Shown here: one piece after another, positions 44,219-53,254 of the stretch
Numbering within the stretch: the stretch's first letter is position 1
Layout: each line of letters opens with the position of its first letter
From: Pseudomonas brassicacearum subsp. brassicacearum
GTDB lineage: Bacteria > Pseudomonadota > Gammaproteobacteria > Pseudomonadales > Pseudomonadaceae
Assembly: GCF_008801605.1 (NCBI RefSeq)
Contig: NZ_VZPJ01000007.1
Span: 247,576 to 311,575, forward strand
Direction of reading: 5' to 3'
Length of the DNA stretch: 64,000 bases
Notes under the pieces: generated by a model
Database searches by the model: none
What the model was told of the DNA's origin: nothing
The model's input: only the letters and a program-made list of their open reading frames with translations
Program-made: the position numbers and the translations under genes

Positions 44219-44384
44219 GATGGGTCCGTCCGGCGGGTGTTGGGCCAAGACTTGCCACTATGCCATGCCAGGCACAACCCGTGGCGAGGGAGCAAGCAGG
44301 GGGTACAGTTTCCAGAAATTAAGGAATGATTCGCCGCCCGCGAAGTCCCAGATTCAGTCCCTCGAATAACTGGAGTTTTTTTCT

Positions 44385-44693
44385 ATGCGCAAACCATCCC
44401 TGATCGCCAGCCTGGTCCTGATCGCCGGCCTCGGAGCCCTTGGGCCTGTTGCGCAAGCGGTCGAGAAAACCGCAGACGCCCTGGAGCATTCGCCGAGCAA
44501 TGGCCGCAGGCTGGTGGAGAACGACCGGGTGCCGGCGGACTACCAGCGCGCGGACAGGGCCATGAAAGACTGGAAACAGAAGAAACTCGAGCAACCGACA
44601 AACGAGCAGCAATGGGTGCAGATCGACGACAAGTACTTGCTGATCGAAACCGTGTCCGGCGCAATCGTCAAGATCGTGCCAGCCACGCGTTAG
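44385..44693 (+). CDS. RcnB-family periplasmic protein
   Basis: 102 residues with a signal peptide (IASLVLIAGLGALGPVAQA) and an RcnB-type core (RVPADYQRADRAMKDWKQKK, then QWVQIDDKYLLIETVSGAIV). RcnB proteins bind the periplasmic face of metal efflux systems in E. coli, but Pseudomonas members are often remote from metal genes, so the role is inferred. The stop is one base from that of the convergent emfourin gene. Confidence 0.82.
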   Translation: MRKPSLIASLVLIAGLGALGPVAQAVEKTADALEHSPSNGRRLVENDRVPADYQRADRAMKDWKQKKLEQPTNEQQWVQIDDKYLLIETVSGAIVKIVPATR

Positions 44694-44694
44694 G

Positions 44695-45018
44695 TCAGAG
44701 CACTTCGCCTTTGTCCCACAGGTGAACCAGCTCGCCGGGTGCCTGGTCCTCAGGCACCTGCAGCACCATCTCGTCGTCCTGGTCGTTGGCGCGATAGTGC
44801 ACCTCGATCTGGAAAAAACGCTGGTCGCCGCGCCCGGGCGTGGAGGAGGTCAGTGGCAGGCAGCCCTCCAGGACCGAACTGATGCGTGTGCGCTGGTCGA
44901 GGTCGCACTGGGCGAATTCGATTTCCCGTGGTCGGGTCAGCGCATGGATGGCGGCCACGCCGCCCTGGCGCGACAGCCGTATCACCGCCTTGTCGTCTAG
45001 GTCTGGAAGGGTTTTCAT
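44695..45018 (-). CDS. Emfourin-like protealysin inhibitor
   Basis: 107 residues containing VIRLSRQGGVAAIHALTRP, then GDQRFFQIEVHYRANDQDDE and VLQVPEDQAPGELVHLWDKG. This pattern matches emfourin (M4in), the slow-binding intracellular inhibitor of protealysin-like M4 peptidases. Its ATG overlaps the protease stop by one base (TGATG), so inhibitor production is coupled to the protease. No signal peptide, as expected for a cytoplasmic inhibitor. Confidence 0.88.
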   Translation of the reverse strand: MKTLPDLDDKAVIRLSRQGGVAAIHALTRPREIEFAQCDLDQRTRISSVLEGCLPLTSSTPGRGDQRFFQIEVHYRANDQDDEMVLQVPEDQAPGELVHLWDKGEVL

Positions 45019-46079
45019 CAGCTCTCCTGTGTCAGGTCGACGCCGACCTGGGCCCAGCCGTTCTGCACCGCTTGCACTTCCCGCGTGCCGAAGCGCTGGC
45101 GGGCGTGCTCGACGGTCAGGCGGGCGAAGTCGCTGAAGGACGCGTCATTGGCCAATCTTCGGTCGCACAAGGTTTCATACCAGATCCGGCCGGCCTTTTC
45201 CCAGGCAAATCCGCCCAGCGTGGTCGCCACCAGATAAAAGGCCCGGTTGGGGATGCCGGAGTTGATGTGCACGCCGCCGTTGTCTTCACGGGTAATGACG
45301 AATTCGCGCATGTGCGCCGGTTGCGGGTCCTTGCCCAGCAACGGGTCATCGTAGGCGCTGCCGGGGTTGGACATGCTGCGCAGGCCGTTGCCGTTGATCT
45401 TGTCGGTGAGCAGGTCGGCGCCGATCAGCCAGTCGGCCTGGTCGGCGGTCTGTTCAAGTACGAACTGCTTGACCAGCACACCGAACACATCGGAGATGGA
45501 CTCGTTCAGCGCACCGGATTGGTTGGCGTAGACCAAGCCTGCCTCGCTTTCGGTGACGCCATGGGCCAGCTCGTGGGCCACCACATCCAGGGAGCGAGTG
45601 AAGCGCTGGAAGATTTCGCCATCGCCGTCGCCGAACACCATCTGCGCGCCGTTCCAGAAGGCGTTTTCATAACCCTGGCCATAATGCACGCTGCCCACCA
45701 GGGCGAAGCCTTTGTTGTCGATGGAGTCGCGCCCCAGGACCTTCCAGAAAAAATCGTAGGTGGCGCCGAGGGCATCGTAGGCTTCGTCCACGGCTGGGTC
45801 GCCACTGGCCCGCTGGCCTTCCAGGCGGACCGGCTGGCCGGGCAGTTCCATGGTGTTCTGGGCGTCATGCACGCTGCGTTGCGGCTGTCCGGCCTTGCCG
45901 GGCTTGGGCAGCTTCGCGGCGGCGGGAAGGTTGCCGGGCGGGCCGGGGTTGTGCCGCAGGCTGCGCACGTGGGTCAAGGTGCCGAGGGCGCTGGAGCGTT
46001 GCTGTTCGGAGCCGTGGGCGATGATGCGATTGAGGATGTACGGCGGAATGAAGCCGTGGAGCGGGCGAGAGTCGATCAT
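45018..46079 (-). CDS. Protealysin-like M4 metallopeptidase
   Basis: 353 residues. A short protealysin-type propeptide (RPLHGFIPPYILNRI) replaces the usual long thermolysin prosequence, and there is no signal peptide. The catalytic zinc site is DVVAHELAHGVTESEAG with downstream Glu in GALNESISDVFG and a catalytic His in NGGVHINSGIPNRAF. Start 46079 follows AAGGA. Members are known to act intracellularly and, in Serratia, to contribute to invasion; that is family knowledge. Operon with the inhibitor downstream. Confidence 0.92.
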   Translation of the reverse strand: MIDSRPLHGFIPPYILNRIIAHGSEQQRSSALGTLTHVRSLRHNPGPPGNLPAAAKLPKPGKAGQPQRSVHDAQNTMELPGQPVRLEGQRASGDPAVDEAYDALGATYDFFWKVLGRDSIDNKGFALVGSVHYGQGYENAFWNGAQMVFGDGDGEIFQRFTRSLDVVAHELAHGVTESEAGLVYANQSGALNESISDVFGVLVKQFVLEQTADQADWLIGADLLTDKINGNGLRSMSNPGSAYDDPLLGKDPQPAHMREFVITREDNGGVHINSGIPNRAFYLVATTLGGFAWEKAGRIWYETLCDRRLANDASFSDFARLTVEHARQRFGTREVQAVQNGWAQVGVDLTQES

Positions 46080-46225
46080 CAGAAAATCCTTATCTGAAAA
46101 GCAGGGTCGATACCCATGTGAACCGAAGAGACCGTCGCGGTTCCCTGGCGCATGGCATACAACGTTTGCCATGCGCGCGGATTTCTGCGAAAACCCCGCG
46201 CCTGGATCACACGAGGGATACCGCC

Positions 46226-46567
46226 ATGAATGAAGAGCTGCAAATCATCGACCTGGAACAGGGCGACGGCAAAAGCGTAGTCAAAGGTGCGCTGATCACC
46301 ACCCAATACCGCGGCACCCTTGAAGACGGCACCGAATTCGATTCGTCCTACAGTCGCGGCAAACCCTTCCAATGCGTGATCGGCACCGGTCGCGTCATCA
46401 AGGGCTGGGATCTGGGCCTGATGGGCATGCAAGTCGGTGGCAAGCGCAAGTTGTGGGTGCCGGCCCACCTGGCCTACGGTGAGCGGTCCATGGGTGCCCA
46501 CATCAAGCCCAACGCCAACCTGATCTTTGAAATCGAGTTGCTGGAAGTCCTGACTCGGGACGATTGA
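46226..46567 (+). CDS. FKBP-type peptidyl-prolyl cis-trans isomerase
   Basis: 113 residues, a minimal single-domain FKBP: GALITTQYRGTLEDGTEFDS, GRVIKGWDLGLMGMQVGGKR and HLAYGERSMGAHIKPNANLI. No signal peptide, so it is cytosolic. It catalyses proline isomerisation during folding. ATG at 46226 is chosen because it starts the canonical N terminus. It is divergent from the M4 protease, whose promoter region it shares (146 bp). Confidence 0.92.
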   Translation: MNEELQIIDLEQGDGKSVVKGALITTQYRGTLEDGTEFDSSYSRGKPFQCVIGTGRVIKGWDLGLMGMQVGGKRKLWVPAHLAYGERSMGAHIKPNANLIFEIELLEVLTRDD

Positions 46568-46580
46568 TGGGCTGAGCGAG

Positions 46581-47717
46581 TCATGGCCTGTCGGTACGTG
46601 ACCGCTCGCAGAACAGCGGGATGCGGCCGTTGACGGAGGGGCGGTAGCACCAGGTCAACTGATCCAATGGCGGTTCGCGCTCCAGAATTGCCGCCAGCGT
46701 GGCGCAAGCGATGTCCATGGCCAGGGTTTGGCCCGGGCATTCATGGCGGCCGCTGCCGAAGCTGAAACTGCGGCGGTTCGGGCGGTCGAGCAGCAGGGTG
46801 TCTGGTCGGGGGTTGAGCTGCGGGTCGCGGTTGGCTGAGGCCAGCAGCACCAGGACCACCTCTCCAGGGTTCAGCGCAGTGCCGAGGATTTTGCAGGGTG
46901 CGGCGATGAAGCGGCGAGTGTTTTGCACCGGCGGGTCGAAGCGCTGGATCTCGGCCAGCAATGAGCCGATCTGTGTGGGGGCCTCCCGCAGCGTCCGGCG
47001 CAGCGCTGGATCGCCGATCAGCGCCAGCAACGCGTTGCCGATCAGGCCAGCGGTGGCTTCATAGGTTTGCGAGAGCAGACCGATCAGGTTGGCGATTTTA
47101 CTGTTTGGATCAGCGCCTTCGAAGCCTTGGCCAATGCCCAGCAACAAAGGGTTGTCCTGCGCCTCGATCCGCGCCTGGAATAAGCCGGTCAGTTGCTCGC
47201 TGGCCTGGTGCGCCGCGTCCAGGTGTGGTGCTTGGCTCAAGGGCGACAGGCCGGCGACGAAATCCCCGGTCAATTCGCTGACCCGCTGACAGTCCGTCGG
47301 GCTGAAACCCAGCAACGCCGCGACCACGCTGGCCGGCCCGATGAACTGGGCCTGGTGCAGGCCTTCGGCGCCCTCTCGGAGAAAGCGGGCCCTGACCAGT
47401 GCCTCGACCTGCCGGGGATTGATGTCCTGCAACCGCGGCGCAATCGCCGCCCTCGGGCAATGCTGCCGCTCCCCTTCGTTCATGCGCATCAGGTGCCCGA
47501 ACACCCGTCCGGTCGGCCCTTCGGCGATGGCCTTTGGCACCGGCTCGTGGGCTGGGCGCACATGGCAATCGGGATGGTGCAGCACCGCGCACACGGCCTC
47601 GGCGCTGCTGGCGATCCACAGGTTCAGCCCGGGATCGAACGCCAGCCCGCCGGCAGCGCGCAGGGCGGCGTAAAAAGGGTAAGGGTCGGAATGCGTCGCG
47701 GCGGTGATCGGGTCCAT
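46581..47717 (-). CDS. Cytochrome P450 with atypical I-helix
   Basis: 378 residues. The heme-binding loop is SFSFGSGRHECPGQTLA with the axial Cys, and the ExxR motif is EIQRFDPPVQNTRR. The I-helix reads LLSQTYEATAGLIGN, so the usual (A/G)Gx(D/E)T motif has become QTYEA with the acid kept and the catalytic Thr replaced by Ala. No ferredoxin or reductase is adjacent. Divergent from an ArsR-family regulator (82 bp), its likely repressor. The start at 47717 is preferred over far-upstream ATGs inside the divergent gene. Substrate unknown. Confidence 0.88.
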   Translation of the reverse strand: MDPITAATHSDPYPFYAALRAAGGLAFDPGLNLWIASSAEAVCAVLHHPDCHVRPAHEPVPKAIAEGPTGRVFGHLMRMNEGERQHCPRAAIAPRLQDINPRQVEALVRARFLREGAEGLHQAQFIGPASVVAALLGFSPTDCQRVSELTGDFVAGLSPLSQAPHLDAAHQASEQLTGLFQARIEAQDNPLLLGIGQGFEGADPNSKIANLIGLLSQTYEATAGLIGNALLALIGDPALRRTLREAPTQIGSLLAEIQRFDPPVQNTRRFIAAPCKILGTALNPGEVVLVLLASANRDPQLNPRPDTLLLDRPNRRSFSFGSGRHECPGQTLAMDIACATLAAILEREPPLDQLTWCYRPSVNGRIPLFCERSRTDRP

Positions 47718-47799
47718 GAAGCGCTGCCTTGTTCGTGATGGAGAAAGTGTTGCTACTATCTCCAGTCGATGCATGGCTTGATTCGTCGGGGAGCGAAAT

Positions 47800-48555
47800 A
47801 TGAACGCAGAGCACCATGACCTGGGCGTGTCCCAAGTGGCCGCGGCCATTGCCGAACCGGCGCGCACCCGGATGCTGTGCGCGTTGATGGACGGCCATGC
47901 CCGCACCAGCACCGAATTGGCGAGTATCGCCGAGGTCAGCGCCTCGACCGCCAGCGCCCATCTGGCAAAACTCAAGCAAATGGCCCTGGTGCGCCTGCAT
48001 GTCCAGGGCCGTCATCGTTATTACAGCCTGGCCGATCCGCGCGTCGCCCAGGCTCTCGAGGCGCTGATGGTGATCGGCCAGAGCGCCGCACCGACCTTCA
48101 CCCCGCGCACACCGGATCGCCTGCAATTTGCCCGCACCTGTTACGACCACATGGCCGGCACCCTTGCGGTGCGCCTGCATGATCGGATCATCGAGGCTGG
48201 ATGGCTGATAGAGGTGGAAGGTGATGGCTATCGGCTGAGTGAGTCCGGCGAGGCGGTGTTCGAGGGCTTGGGCATCGATGTCCAGCACCTTGCCACGCAA
48301 CGCCGCCGATTCGCCTGTCCGTGCCTGGACTGGAGCATGCGCCGTCCGCACCTGGGCGGTGCCTTGGGGGCGGCGTTGCTGCAAGTGGCGATCAAGCGCA
48401 AGTGGGTGATCCAGGACCTGGACAGCCGGGCTCTGGGGGTGACGGCCATTGGTCGCCGGGAGATGGCGGGGCGGTTTGGGGTCAGTGCCGAAATCGATGT
48501 CAAACCCACCGCCGTCATCGCGAGCAAGCTCGCTCCCACAGTGAGCCTGCGGTGA
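47800..48555 (+). CDS. ArsR-family regulator with long C-terminal domain and REP-encoded tail
   Basis: 251 residues. The N-terminal winged HTH includes AIAEPARTRMLCALMDGHAR and STASAHLAKLKQMALVRLHV. A C-terminal extension of about 140 residues contains ARTCYDHMAGTLAVRLHDRI and several Cys (FACPCLDW). Such long ArsR-like proteins usually repress a divergent gene; here the divergent gene is the P450. The last 16 or so residues (PTAVIASKLAPTVSLR) are encoded by a REP, so the original C terminus was probably near EIDVK. No arsenic-site CxC motif in the HTH. Confidence 0.87.
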   Translation: MNAEHHDLGVSQVAAAIAEPARTRMLCALMDGHARTSTELASIAEVSASTASAHLAKLKQMALVRLHVQGRHRYYSLADPRVAQALEALMVIGQSAAPTFTPRTPDRLQFARTCYDHMAGTLAVRLHDRIIEAGWLIEVEGDGYRLSESGEAVFEGLGIDVQHLATQRRRFACPCLDWSMRRPHLGGALGAALLQVAIKRKWVIQDLDSRALGVTAIGRREMAGRFGVSAEIDVKPTAVIASKLAPTVSLR

Positions 48556-48610
48556 ACTCAATACTCATGAACACCCAAGCCCCCCTGTGGGAGCGAGCTT
48601 GCTCGCTATA
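48512..48610. repeat. REP pair overlapping the end of the ArsR gene
   Basis: An inverted REP (CATCGCGAGCAAGCTCGCT) lies inside the coding sequence. A plus-oriented copy (GTGGGAGCGAGCTTGCTCGC) follows about 50 bp later, before the convergent AraC gene. Confidence 0.92.
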
Positions 48611-48631
48611 GCAGTTTCAGCACCACCCGCG

Positions 48632-49426
48632 TCATCCAGCCATATGCCGGCGCCGATACTCATCCGGCGTGGTGCCCATCATCTTGCGGAACATGCTGAT
48701 GAACGCCGAGGCGCTGCTGTAGCCCAGGTCCAGGCCGATGGTTTCCACGCTCTGACCACGTTCGAGCAGGGCCAGGGCTTCGATGACTCTGAGACGCTGG
48801 CGCCATTCCACCAATGACATGCCCAGGTCCCGCTGGGCCCGGCGCATCAGCGTGCGCTCGGTGGTGTTGGCGGCGCGGGCCAGTTGCGGCAAGGAGCGCG
48901 GGTCGCTGGGGTTCGCTTCCAAGGCACGCAGCACGGGGCCCAGCAGTGGATCATCCGAGGAGGGCAGGTAGCTGCCGACATGGGGTGCCTGCGCCAGCTT
49001 GTCCACCAATACCTGCAGCAAGCGCTGCTGCTCGGGCGTCTGCGGTTGGCTCGGTGGATCGCTGCGCAGCTCTTCCAGCAGGGCGCGGATCAGCGGGCTC
49101 AAGGTCAGCGCACAGGGTACGGCCGGCAACGCGTCGCACAGTTCGGCGGCGAGGTACAACGAACAATGGCAGGCCTCATGGCGATTGAAGCCAACGTGTT
49201 CCATGTCCGGTGGCAGCCAGATGCCGTACTGCGGTGGCGCCAGGTAGTGGTGCTGGGCGATCTCGATTTCCATCACGCCACTGTAGGAGTAGACGAACTC
49301 ACCCCAGGCATGCCGGTGCCGGGGGTAAGTGGCATGGGCCGGCATGCAGGCGCTGCGAAAGAAAATCGACGAGGGCAGGGCGGCTTCGAACGGAGGAATC
49401 TTCAGATGTTGGGCTGGAGGCTGCAT
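48632..49426 (-). CDS. AraC-family transcriptional regulator
   Basis: 264 residues. An N-terminal cupin-like sensing domain (YPRHRHAWGEFVYSYSGVME, PPQYGIWLPPDMEH) is followed by a double HTH (LARAANTTERTLMRRAQRDL, IGLDLGYSSASAFISMFRKM). It is divergent from an EamA exporter (110 bp apart), and this class often controls such an exporter. The effector is unknown. Confidence 0.9.
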   Translation of the reverse strand: MQPPAQHLKIPPFEAALPSSIFFRSACMPAHATYPRHRHAWGEFVYSYSGVMEIEIAQHHYLAPPQYGIWLPPDMEHVGFNRHEACHCSLYLAAELCDALPAVPCALTLSPLIRALLEELRSDPPSQPQTPEQQRLLQVLVDKLAQAPHVGSYLPSSDDPLLGPVLRALEANPSDPRSLPQLARAANTTERTLMRRAQRDLGMSLVEWRQRLRVIEALALLERGQSVETIGLDLGYSSASAFISMFRKMMGTTPDEYRRRHMAG

Positions 49427-49535
49427 ATCGACCGCAATGGCGGATTACCGGGATGGCTTGTCGGGTAATCACTATATCCAGCAAAGGTGTCAGGCAGATA
49501 ATCCTTTCATCTCTTTCTGCCCAAGGACCGTTCCC

Positions 49536-50465
49536 ATGACCACCCGCCGCGCCCTGGATGGCCAGGTCTGCGCCCTGATGACCGGCCTCTGTGCCATTTG
49601 GGGTTTCCAGCAAGTCGCGATCAAGGCCGGCGCCGCCGACATGGCGCCGATGCTGCAACTGGGCGTGCGCTCGGCCATCGCTGCGGCACTGGTCTGGTTG
49701 TTGGTGCTGGTGCGCGGTGAACGCCTGTCCCTGGCCGATGGCAGTTGGCGCCCGGGCCTGCTGGTGGGGTTGTTGTTTGCCTTGGAGTTCGTGATGGTGG
49801 GCGAAGGCCTGCGGCATACGACGGCTTCGCATATGGTGATTTTCCTCTATACCGCACCGATGTTCGCCGCCCTCGGCTTGCACTGGAAACTGCCGAGCGA
49901 ACGCCTCAAGCCGGCGCAATGGCTGGGCATCGCCGTTGCCTTCGGCGGGATCGTGGTGGCTTTCAGCGGGGGCTCGGGCGCAGCGAACGGCAGCTCGTTG
50001 CTCGGTGACGGCATGGGCTTGCTGGCCGGTGCGCTGTGGGGCGCAACCACGGTGACGGTACGCTGTTCGCGTTTAACGAATCTGCCGGCCAGCCAGACGC
50101 TGCTTTACCAACTGGTTGGCGCCGGGGTGTTGTTGATTGGACTGTCGATAGCGCTAGGGCAAACGACGATCAACCCCACGCCGCAACTCATCGCCAGCAT
50201 GGCGTTCCAGGTGTTGCTGGTGTCCTTCGCCAGCTTCCTGATCTGGTTCTCCCTGCTGCGTCACTACCTCGCTTCGCAACTGGGGGTGCTGTCGTTCATG
50301 ACGCCGCTGTTTGGCATCGGTTTTGGCGTCTGGTTGCTGGATGAGCCGCTGGAGCCGAACTTCATCGTTGGCGCGGTTCTGGTGCTGGGCGGGATCTTGC
50401 TGGTCAGCGGTTACGGATGGTTTCGCCAGCGTTGGGGGCGATGGCCGGTTTTGCGTCGAGGGTAA
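49536..50465 (+). CDS. EamA-family DMT transporter
   Basis: 309 residues with ten membrane helices in two EamA repeats (LMTGLCAIWGFQQVAIKAGA; LLAGALWGATTVTVRCSRL). Probably an exporter under control of the divergent AraC regulator. ATG at 49536 follows AAGGA; the longer open frame upstream crosses the divergent promoter. Substrate unknown. Confidence 0.88.
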   Translation: MTTRRALDGQVCALMTGLCAIWGFQQVAIKAGAADMAPMLQLGVRSAIAAALVWLLVLVRGERLSLADGSWRPGLLVGLLFALEFVMVGEGLRHTTASHMVIFLYTAPMFAALGLHWKLPSERLKPAQWLGIAVAFGGIVVAFSGGSGAANGSSLLGDGMGLLAGALWGATTVTVRCSRLTNLPASQTLLYQLVGAGVLLIGLSIALGQTTINPTPQLIASMAFQVLLVSFASFLIWFSLLRHYLASQLGVLSFMTPLFGIGFGVWLLDEPLEPNFIVGAVLVLGGILLVSGYGWFRQRWGRWPVLRRG

Positions 50466-50480
50466 CTGAGCGAAGGAATA

Positions 50481-50519
50481 AAAAAGCCCACCCCTGCTGA
50501 AGCCGGGGTGGGCTTTTTA
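50481..50519. terminator. Bidirectional terminator between EamA gene and ilvE
   Basis: Perfect 14-bp stem AAAAAGCCCACCCC/GGGGTGGGCTTTTT with flanking A/T tracts. Confidence 0.95.
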
Positions 50520-50559
50520 TTGAGGCCAAAAAGCCTTCAGGTGCCCGCAAAGGCTTGGA

Positions 50560-51579
50560 TCAAACCTTGACGATCCAACCCGCTGGCGCTTCCACGTCGC
50601 CGGTCTGCACGCCGGTCAGCTCTTTGTAGAGCTTCTGGGTGATCGGGCCGACTTCGGTTTCGCTGTGGAACACGTGCAGCTTGTCCTTGTAGCTGATGCC
50701 GCCAATCGGGGTGATCACCGCAGCGGTACCGCAGGCGCCGGCTTCCTTGAAGTCCGACAGCTTGTCGATGAACACGTCACCTTCGATAACTTCCAGGCCC
50801 AGGCGCGATTTGGCCAGTTCGATCAGCGACAGGCGAGTAATGCCCGGCAGGACCGAAGGGGATTTCGGGGTGACGAATTTGTTGTCGTGGGTGATGCCGA
50901 AGAAGTTGGCCGAGCCGACTTCCTCGATTTTCGAGTGGGTCATCGGGTCCAGGTAGATGCAGTCGGCGAAACTGGCCTTCTTGGCCTGGGAGCCGGGCAT
51001 CAGGCTGGCGGCGTAGTTGCCACCGACCTTGGCCGCGCCGGTGCCTTGTGGGGCGGCGCGGTCGAAGCTGGAGATCAGGAAGTTGTGCGGGGTCAGGCCG
51101 CCCTTGAAATAGGCGCCGACCGGGATGCAGAAAATCGAGAAGATGAACTCGGGTGCGGTGCGCACGCCGATGTTGTCACCCACGCCGATCACGAACGGGC
51201 GCAGGTACAGCGCGCCGCCGGTGCCGTAAGGCGGGATGAAGCGCTCGTTGGCGCGGACCACTTGCTTGCAGGCTTCGACGAACTGCTCGGTCTCGACGTG
51301 CGGCATCAGCAGGCGGGCGCAACTGCGCTGCATGCGGGCGGCGTTCTGGTCCGGGCGGAACAGGTTGATCGAACCGTCCTTGCAGCGATAGGCCTTCAGG
51401 CCTTCGAAGCACTGCTGACCATAGTGCAGGGCGGTGGAGCCCTCGCTGATGTGCAGCACGTTGTCTTCGGTCAGGGTGCCCGCGTCCCAGGCACCATCGC
51501 GCCAGTGCGACAGGTAGCGCTTGTCGGTCTTGATGTAGTCAAAGCCCAGTTTGTCCCAATTGATGCTCTCGTTACCCAT
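50560..51579 (-). CDS. ilvE: Branched-chain amino acid aminotransferase
   Basis: 339 residues of fold-type IV PLP enzyme. The active-site Lys is in GTGAAKVGGNYAASL, with conserved LYLRPFVIG and GTAAVITPIGGI segments. The length and the long N-terminal part (INWDKLGFDYIKTDKRYLSH) place it in the BCAT group shared with eukaryotes rather than the short E. coli type. It converts Leu, Ile and Val to their 2-oxo acids, the substrates of the Bkd complex encoded just downstream on the same strand, though transcribed separately. Confidence 0.96.
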   Translation of the reverse strand: MGNESINWDKLGFDYIKTDKRYLSHWRDGAWDAGTLTEDNVLHISEGSTALHYGQQCFEGLKAYRCKDGSINLFRPDQNAARMQRSCARLLMPHVETEQFVEACKQVVRANERFIPPYGTGGALYLRPFVIGVGDNIGVRTAPEFIFSIFCIPVGAYFKGGLTPHNFLISSFDRAAPQGTGAAKVGGNYAASLMPGSQAKKASFADCIYLDPMTHSKIEEVGSANFFGITHDNKFVTPKSPSVLPGITRLSLIELAKSRLGLEVIEGDVFIDKLSDFKEAGACGTAAVITPIGGISYKDKLHVFHSETEVGPITQKLYKELTGVQTGDVEAPAGWIVKV

Positions 51580-51728
51580 GACACCCTCTATTTCTTAACA
51601 ACCGTCGAAACGGTTCAAGGCTTCTGACGTTTTTTGGATGGGGACAACAATACTTCATTCCGGGGCTGTTTCGCAGCCTGTTACACGAATCCTGCAGCTG
51701 AAAACAGCCCTGCGGTCGTTGTGAGGGA

Positions 51729-51833
51729 TTGTGGGAGCAAGGCTTGCCCGCGATACAGCCGACGCGGTCCTTGGTGAACCGAGGCGCCTGCATCGCGAGC
51801 AAGCTTTGCTCCCACAGCAAATCTTGCTCCCAC
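51729..51833. repeat. REP doublet with an extra fragment
   Basis: GTGGGAGCAAGGCTTGCCCGCG and its inverse (ATCGCGAGCAAGCTTTGCTC) are followed by a short truncated copy (CTTGCTCCCACAAG). Confidence 0.9.
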
Positions 51834-51853
51834 AAGTTACTCACCCACAGCTG

Positions 51854-53236
51854 TTACAGATGCAACGCATGCCCCAGCGCCCGCAACGCCGCTTCCTGCA
51901 CGGCCTCGCCCAGCGTCGGGTGGGCGTGGATGGTGCCGGCGATGTCCTCCAGGCGCGCGCCCATCTCCAGGGATTGGCCGAACGCGGTGGACAGCTCCGA
52001 CACGCCGACGCCGACCGCCTGCCAGCCAACGATCAGGTGATTGTCCCGTCGCGCCACGACCCGGACGAAACCGCTTTTCGATTCCAGGGTCATGGCCCGA
52101 CCGTTGGCGGCGAACGGGAAGCTCGACACAATGCAATCGAGCCCGGCCGCCTTGGCCTCGTCCGGTGTCTTGCCGACCACCACCAGTTCCGGATCGGTGA
52201 AGCACACCGCGGCGATGGCCGTTGGGTTGAACTCCCTGTGCTGGCCGGCGATCAACTCGGCGACCATTTCACCCTGGGCCATGGCCCGGTGGGCGAGCAT
52301 CGGTTCGCCGCTCAGGTCGCCGATGGCCCAGACGTTGCGCATGCTGGTCTGGCAACGGTTGTCGATTTTCAGCGCCGAACCGTTCATCGCCAAGTCCAGC
52401 GCTTCGAGGTTCCAGCCCTGGGTGTTGGGTTTGCGACCAACGGCCACCAGCACCCGGTCGGTGTCCAGGTTCAGCGTCTCGCCATCGGGATCACGCACTT
52501 GCAAGGTGCTGGCCTGGGCATCGAAACCTTCGACGCTGTGCTTGAGGTACAGCTTCACGCCCAACTGCTTGAGCGCCTCGTGCACTGGTTGGGTCAGCTC
52601 GCCGTCATAGGCTGGCAGGATGCGTTCCTGGGCCTCGACCACGCTGACCTCGGCGCCGAGCTTGCGGTAGGCAATGCCCAGCTCCAGGCCGATGTAGCCA
52701 CCGCCGACCACCACCAGATGCTTGGGCACCGAGGTGGGGGCGAGGGCTTCGGTGGAGGAAATGATCGGCCCGCCCACCGGCAGCATCGGCAGATTGACGC
52801 TTTTCGAGCCGGTGGCCAGCAGCAGGTGTTCGCACTGGATGCGAGTGTCACCGACCTCGACCGTCTTGCCATCGATCACCTTGGCCCAGCCGTGAATGAC
52901 CTGGACCTTGTGCTTCTTCAACAGTGCCGCGACGCCGGTGGTCAGGCGATCGACGATGCCGTCCTTCCATTCCACGCTCTTGCCGATGTCCAGCGTCGGC
53001 GCCGCCACCGTGATGCCCAAGGCCGCCCCCTGGCTGTGGTGCCGGGTCTGGTGGAACTGCTCGGCCACATGGATCAAGGCCTTGGACGGGATACAGCCGA
53101 TATTCAGGCAGGTCCCGCCCAACGCCTGGCCTTCCACCAGGATGGTCGAGATGCCCAGTTGCCCGGCACGGATCGCCGTCACATAGCCGCCAGGGCCGCC
53201 GCCGATGATCAGCAGCGTGGTGTTCAAAGTTTGCAT
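51854..53236 (-). CDS. lpdV: Dihydrolipoyl dehydrogenase of the branched-chain keto-acid complex (E3)
   Basis: 460 residues, close to P. putida LpdV. FAD motif LLIIGGGPGGYVTAIRAGQL, redox disulfide GGTCLNIGCIPSKAL, NAD motif VVGGGYIGLELG and catalytic HAHPTLGEA are all present. It reoxidises the lipoyl group of the E2 subunit. Last gene of the bkd operon. The start at 53236 is chosen because GGAG lies six bases upstream; ATG at 53248 is an alternative. Confidence 0.95.
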   Translation of the reverse strand: MQTLNTTLLIIGGGPGGYVTAIRAGQLGISTILVEGQALGGTCLNIGCIPSKALIHVAEQFHQTRHHSQGAALGITVAAPTLDIGKSVEWKDGIVDRLTTGVAALLKKHKVQVIHGWAKVIDGKTVEVGDTRIQCEHLLLATGSKSVNLPMLPVGGPIISSTEALAPTSVPKHLVVVGGGYIGLELGIAYRKLGAEVSVVEAQERILPAYDGELTQPVHEALKQLGVKLYLKHSVEGFDAQASTLQVRDPDGETLNLDTDRVLVAVGRKPNTQGWNLEALDLAMNGSALKIDNRCQTSMRNVWAIGDLSGEPMLAHRAMAQGEMVAELIAGQHREFNPTAIAAVCFTDPELVVVGKTPDEAKAAGLDCIVSSFPFAANGRAMTLESKSGFVRVVARRDNHLIVGWQAVGVGVSELSTAFGQSLEMGARLEDIAGTIHAHPTLGEAVQEAALRALGHALHL

Positions 53237-53254
53237 CGCCTGCTCCATTGATGA

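Noticed and set aside
44280..44305. Additional REP element
   Set aside because: Only a short fragment (GTGGCGAGGGAGC) without a recognisable partner.
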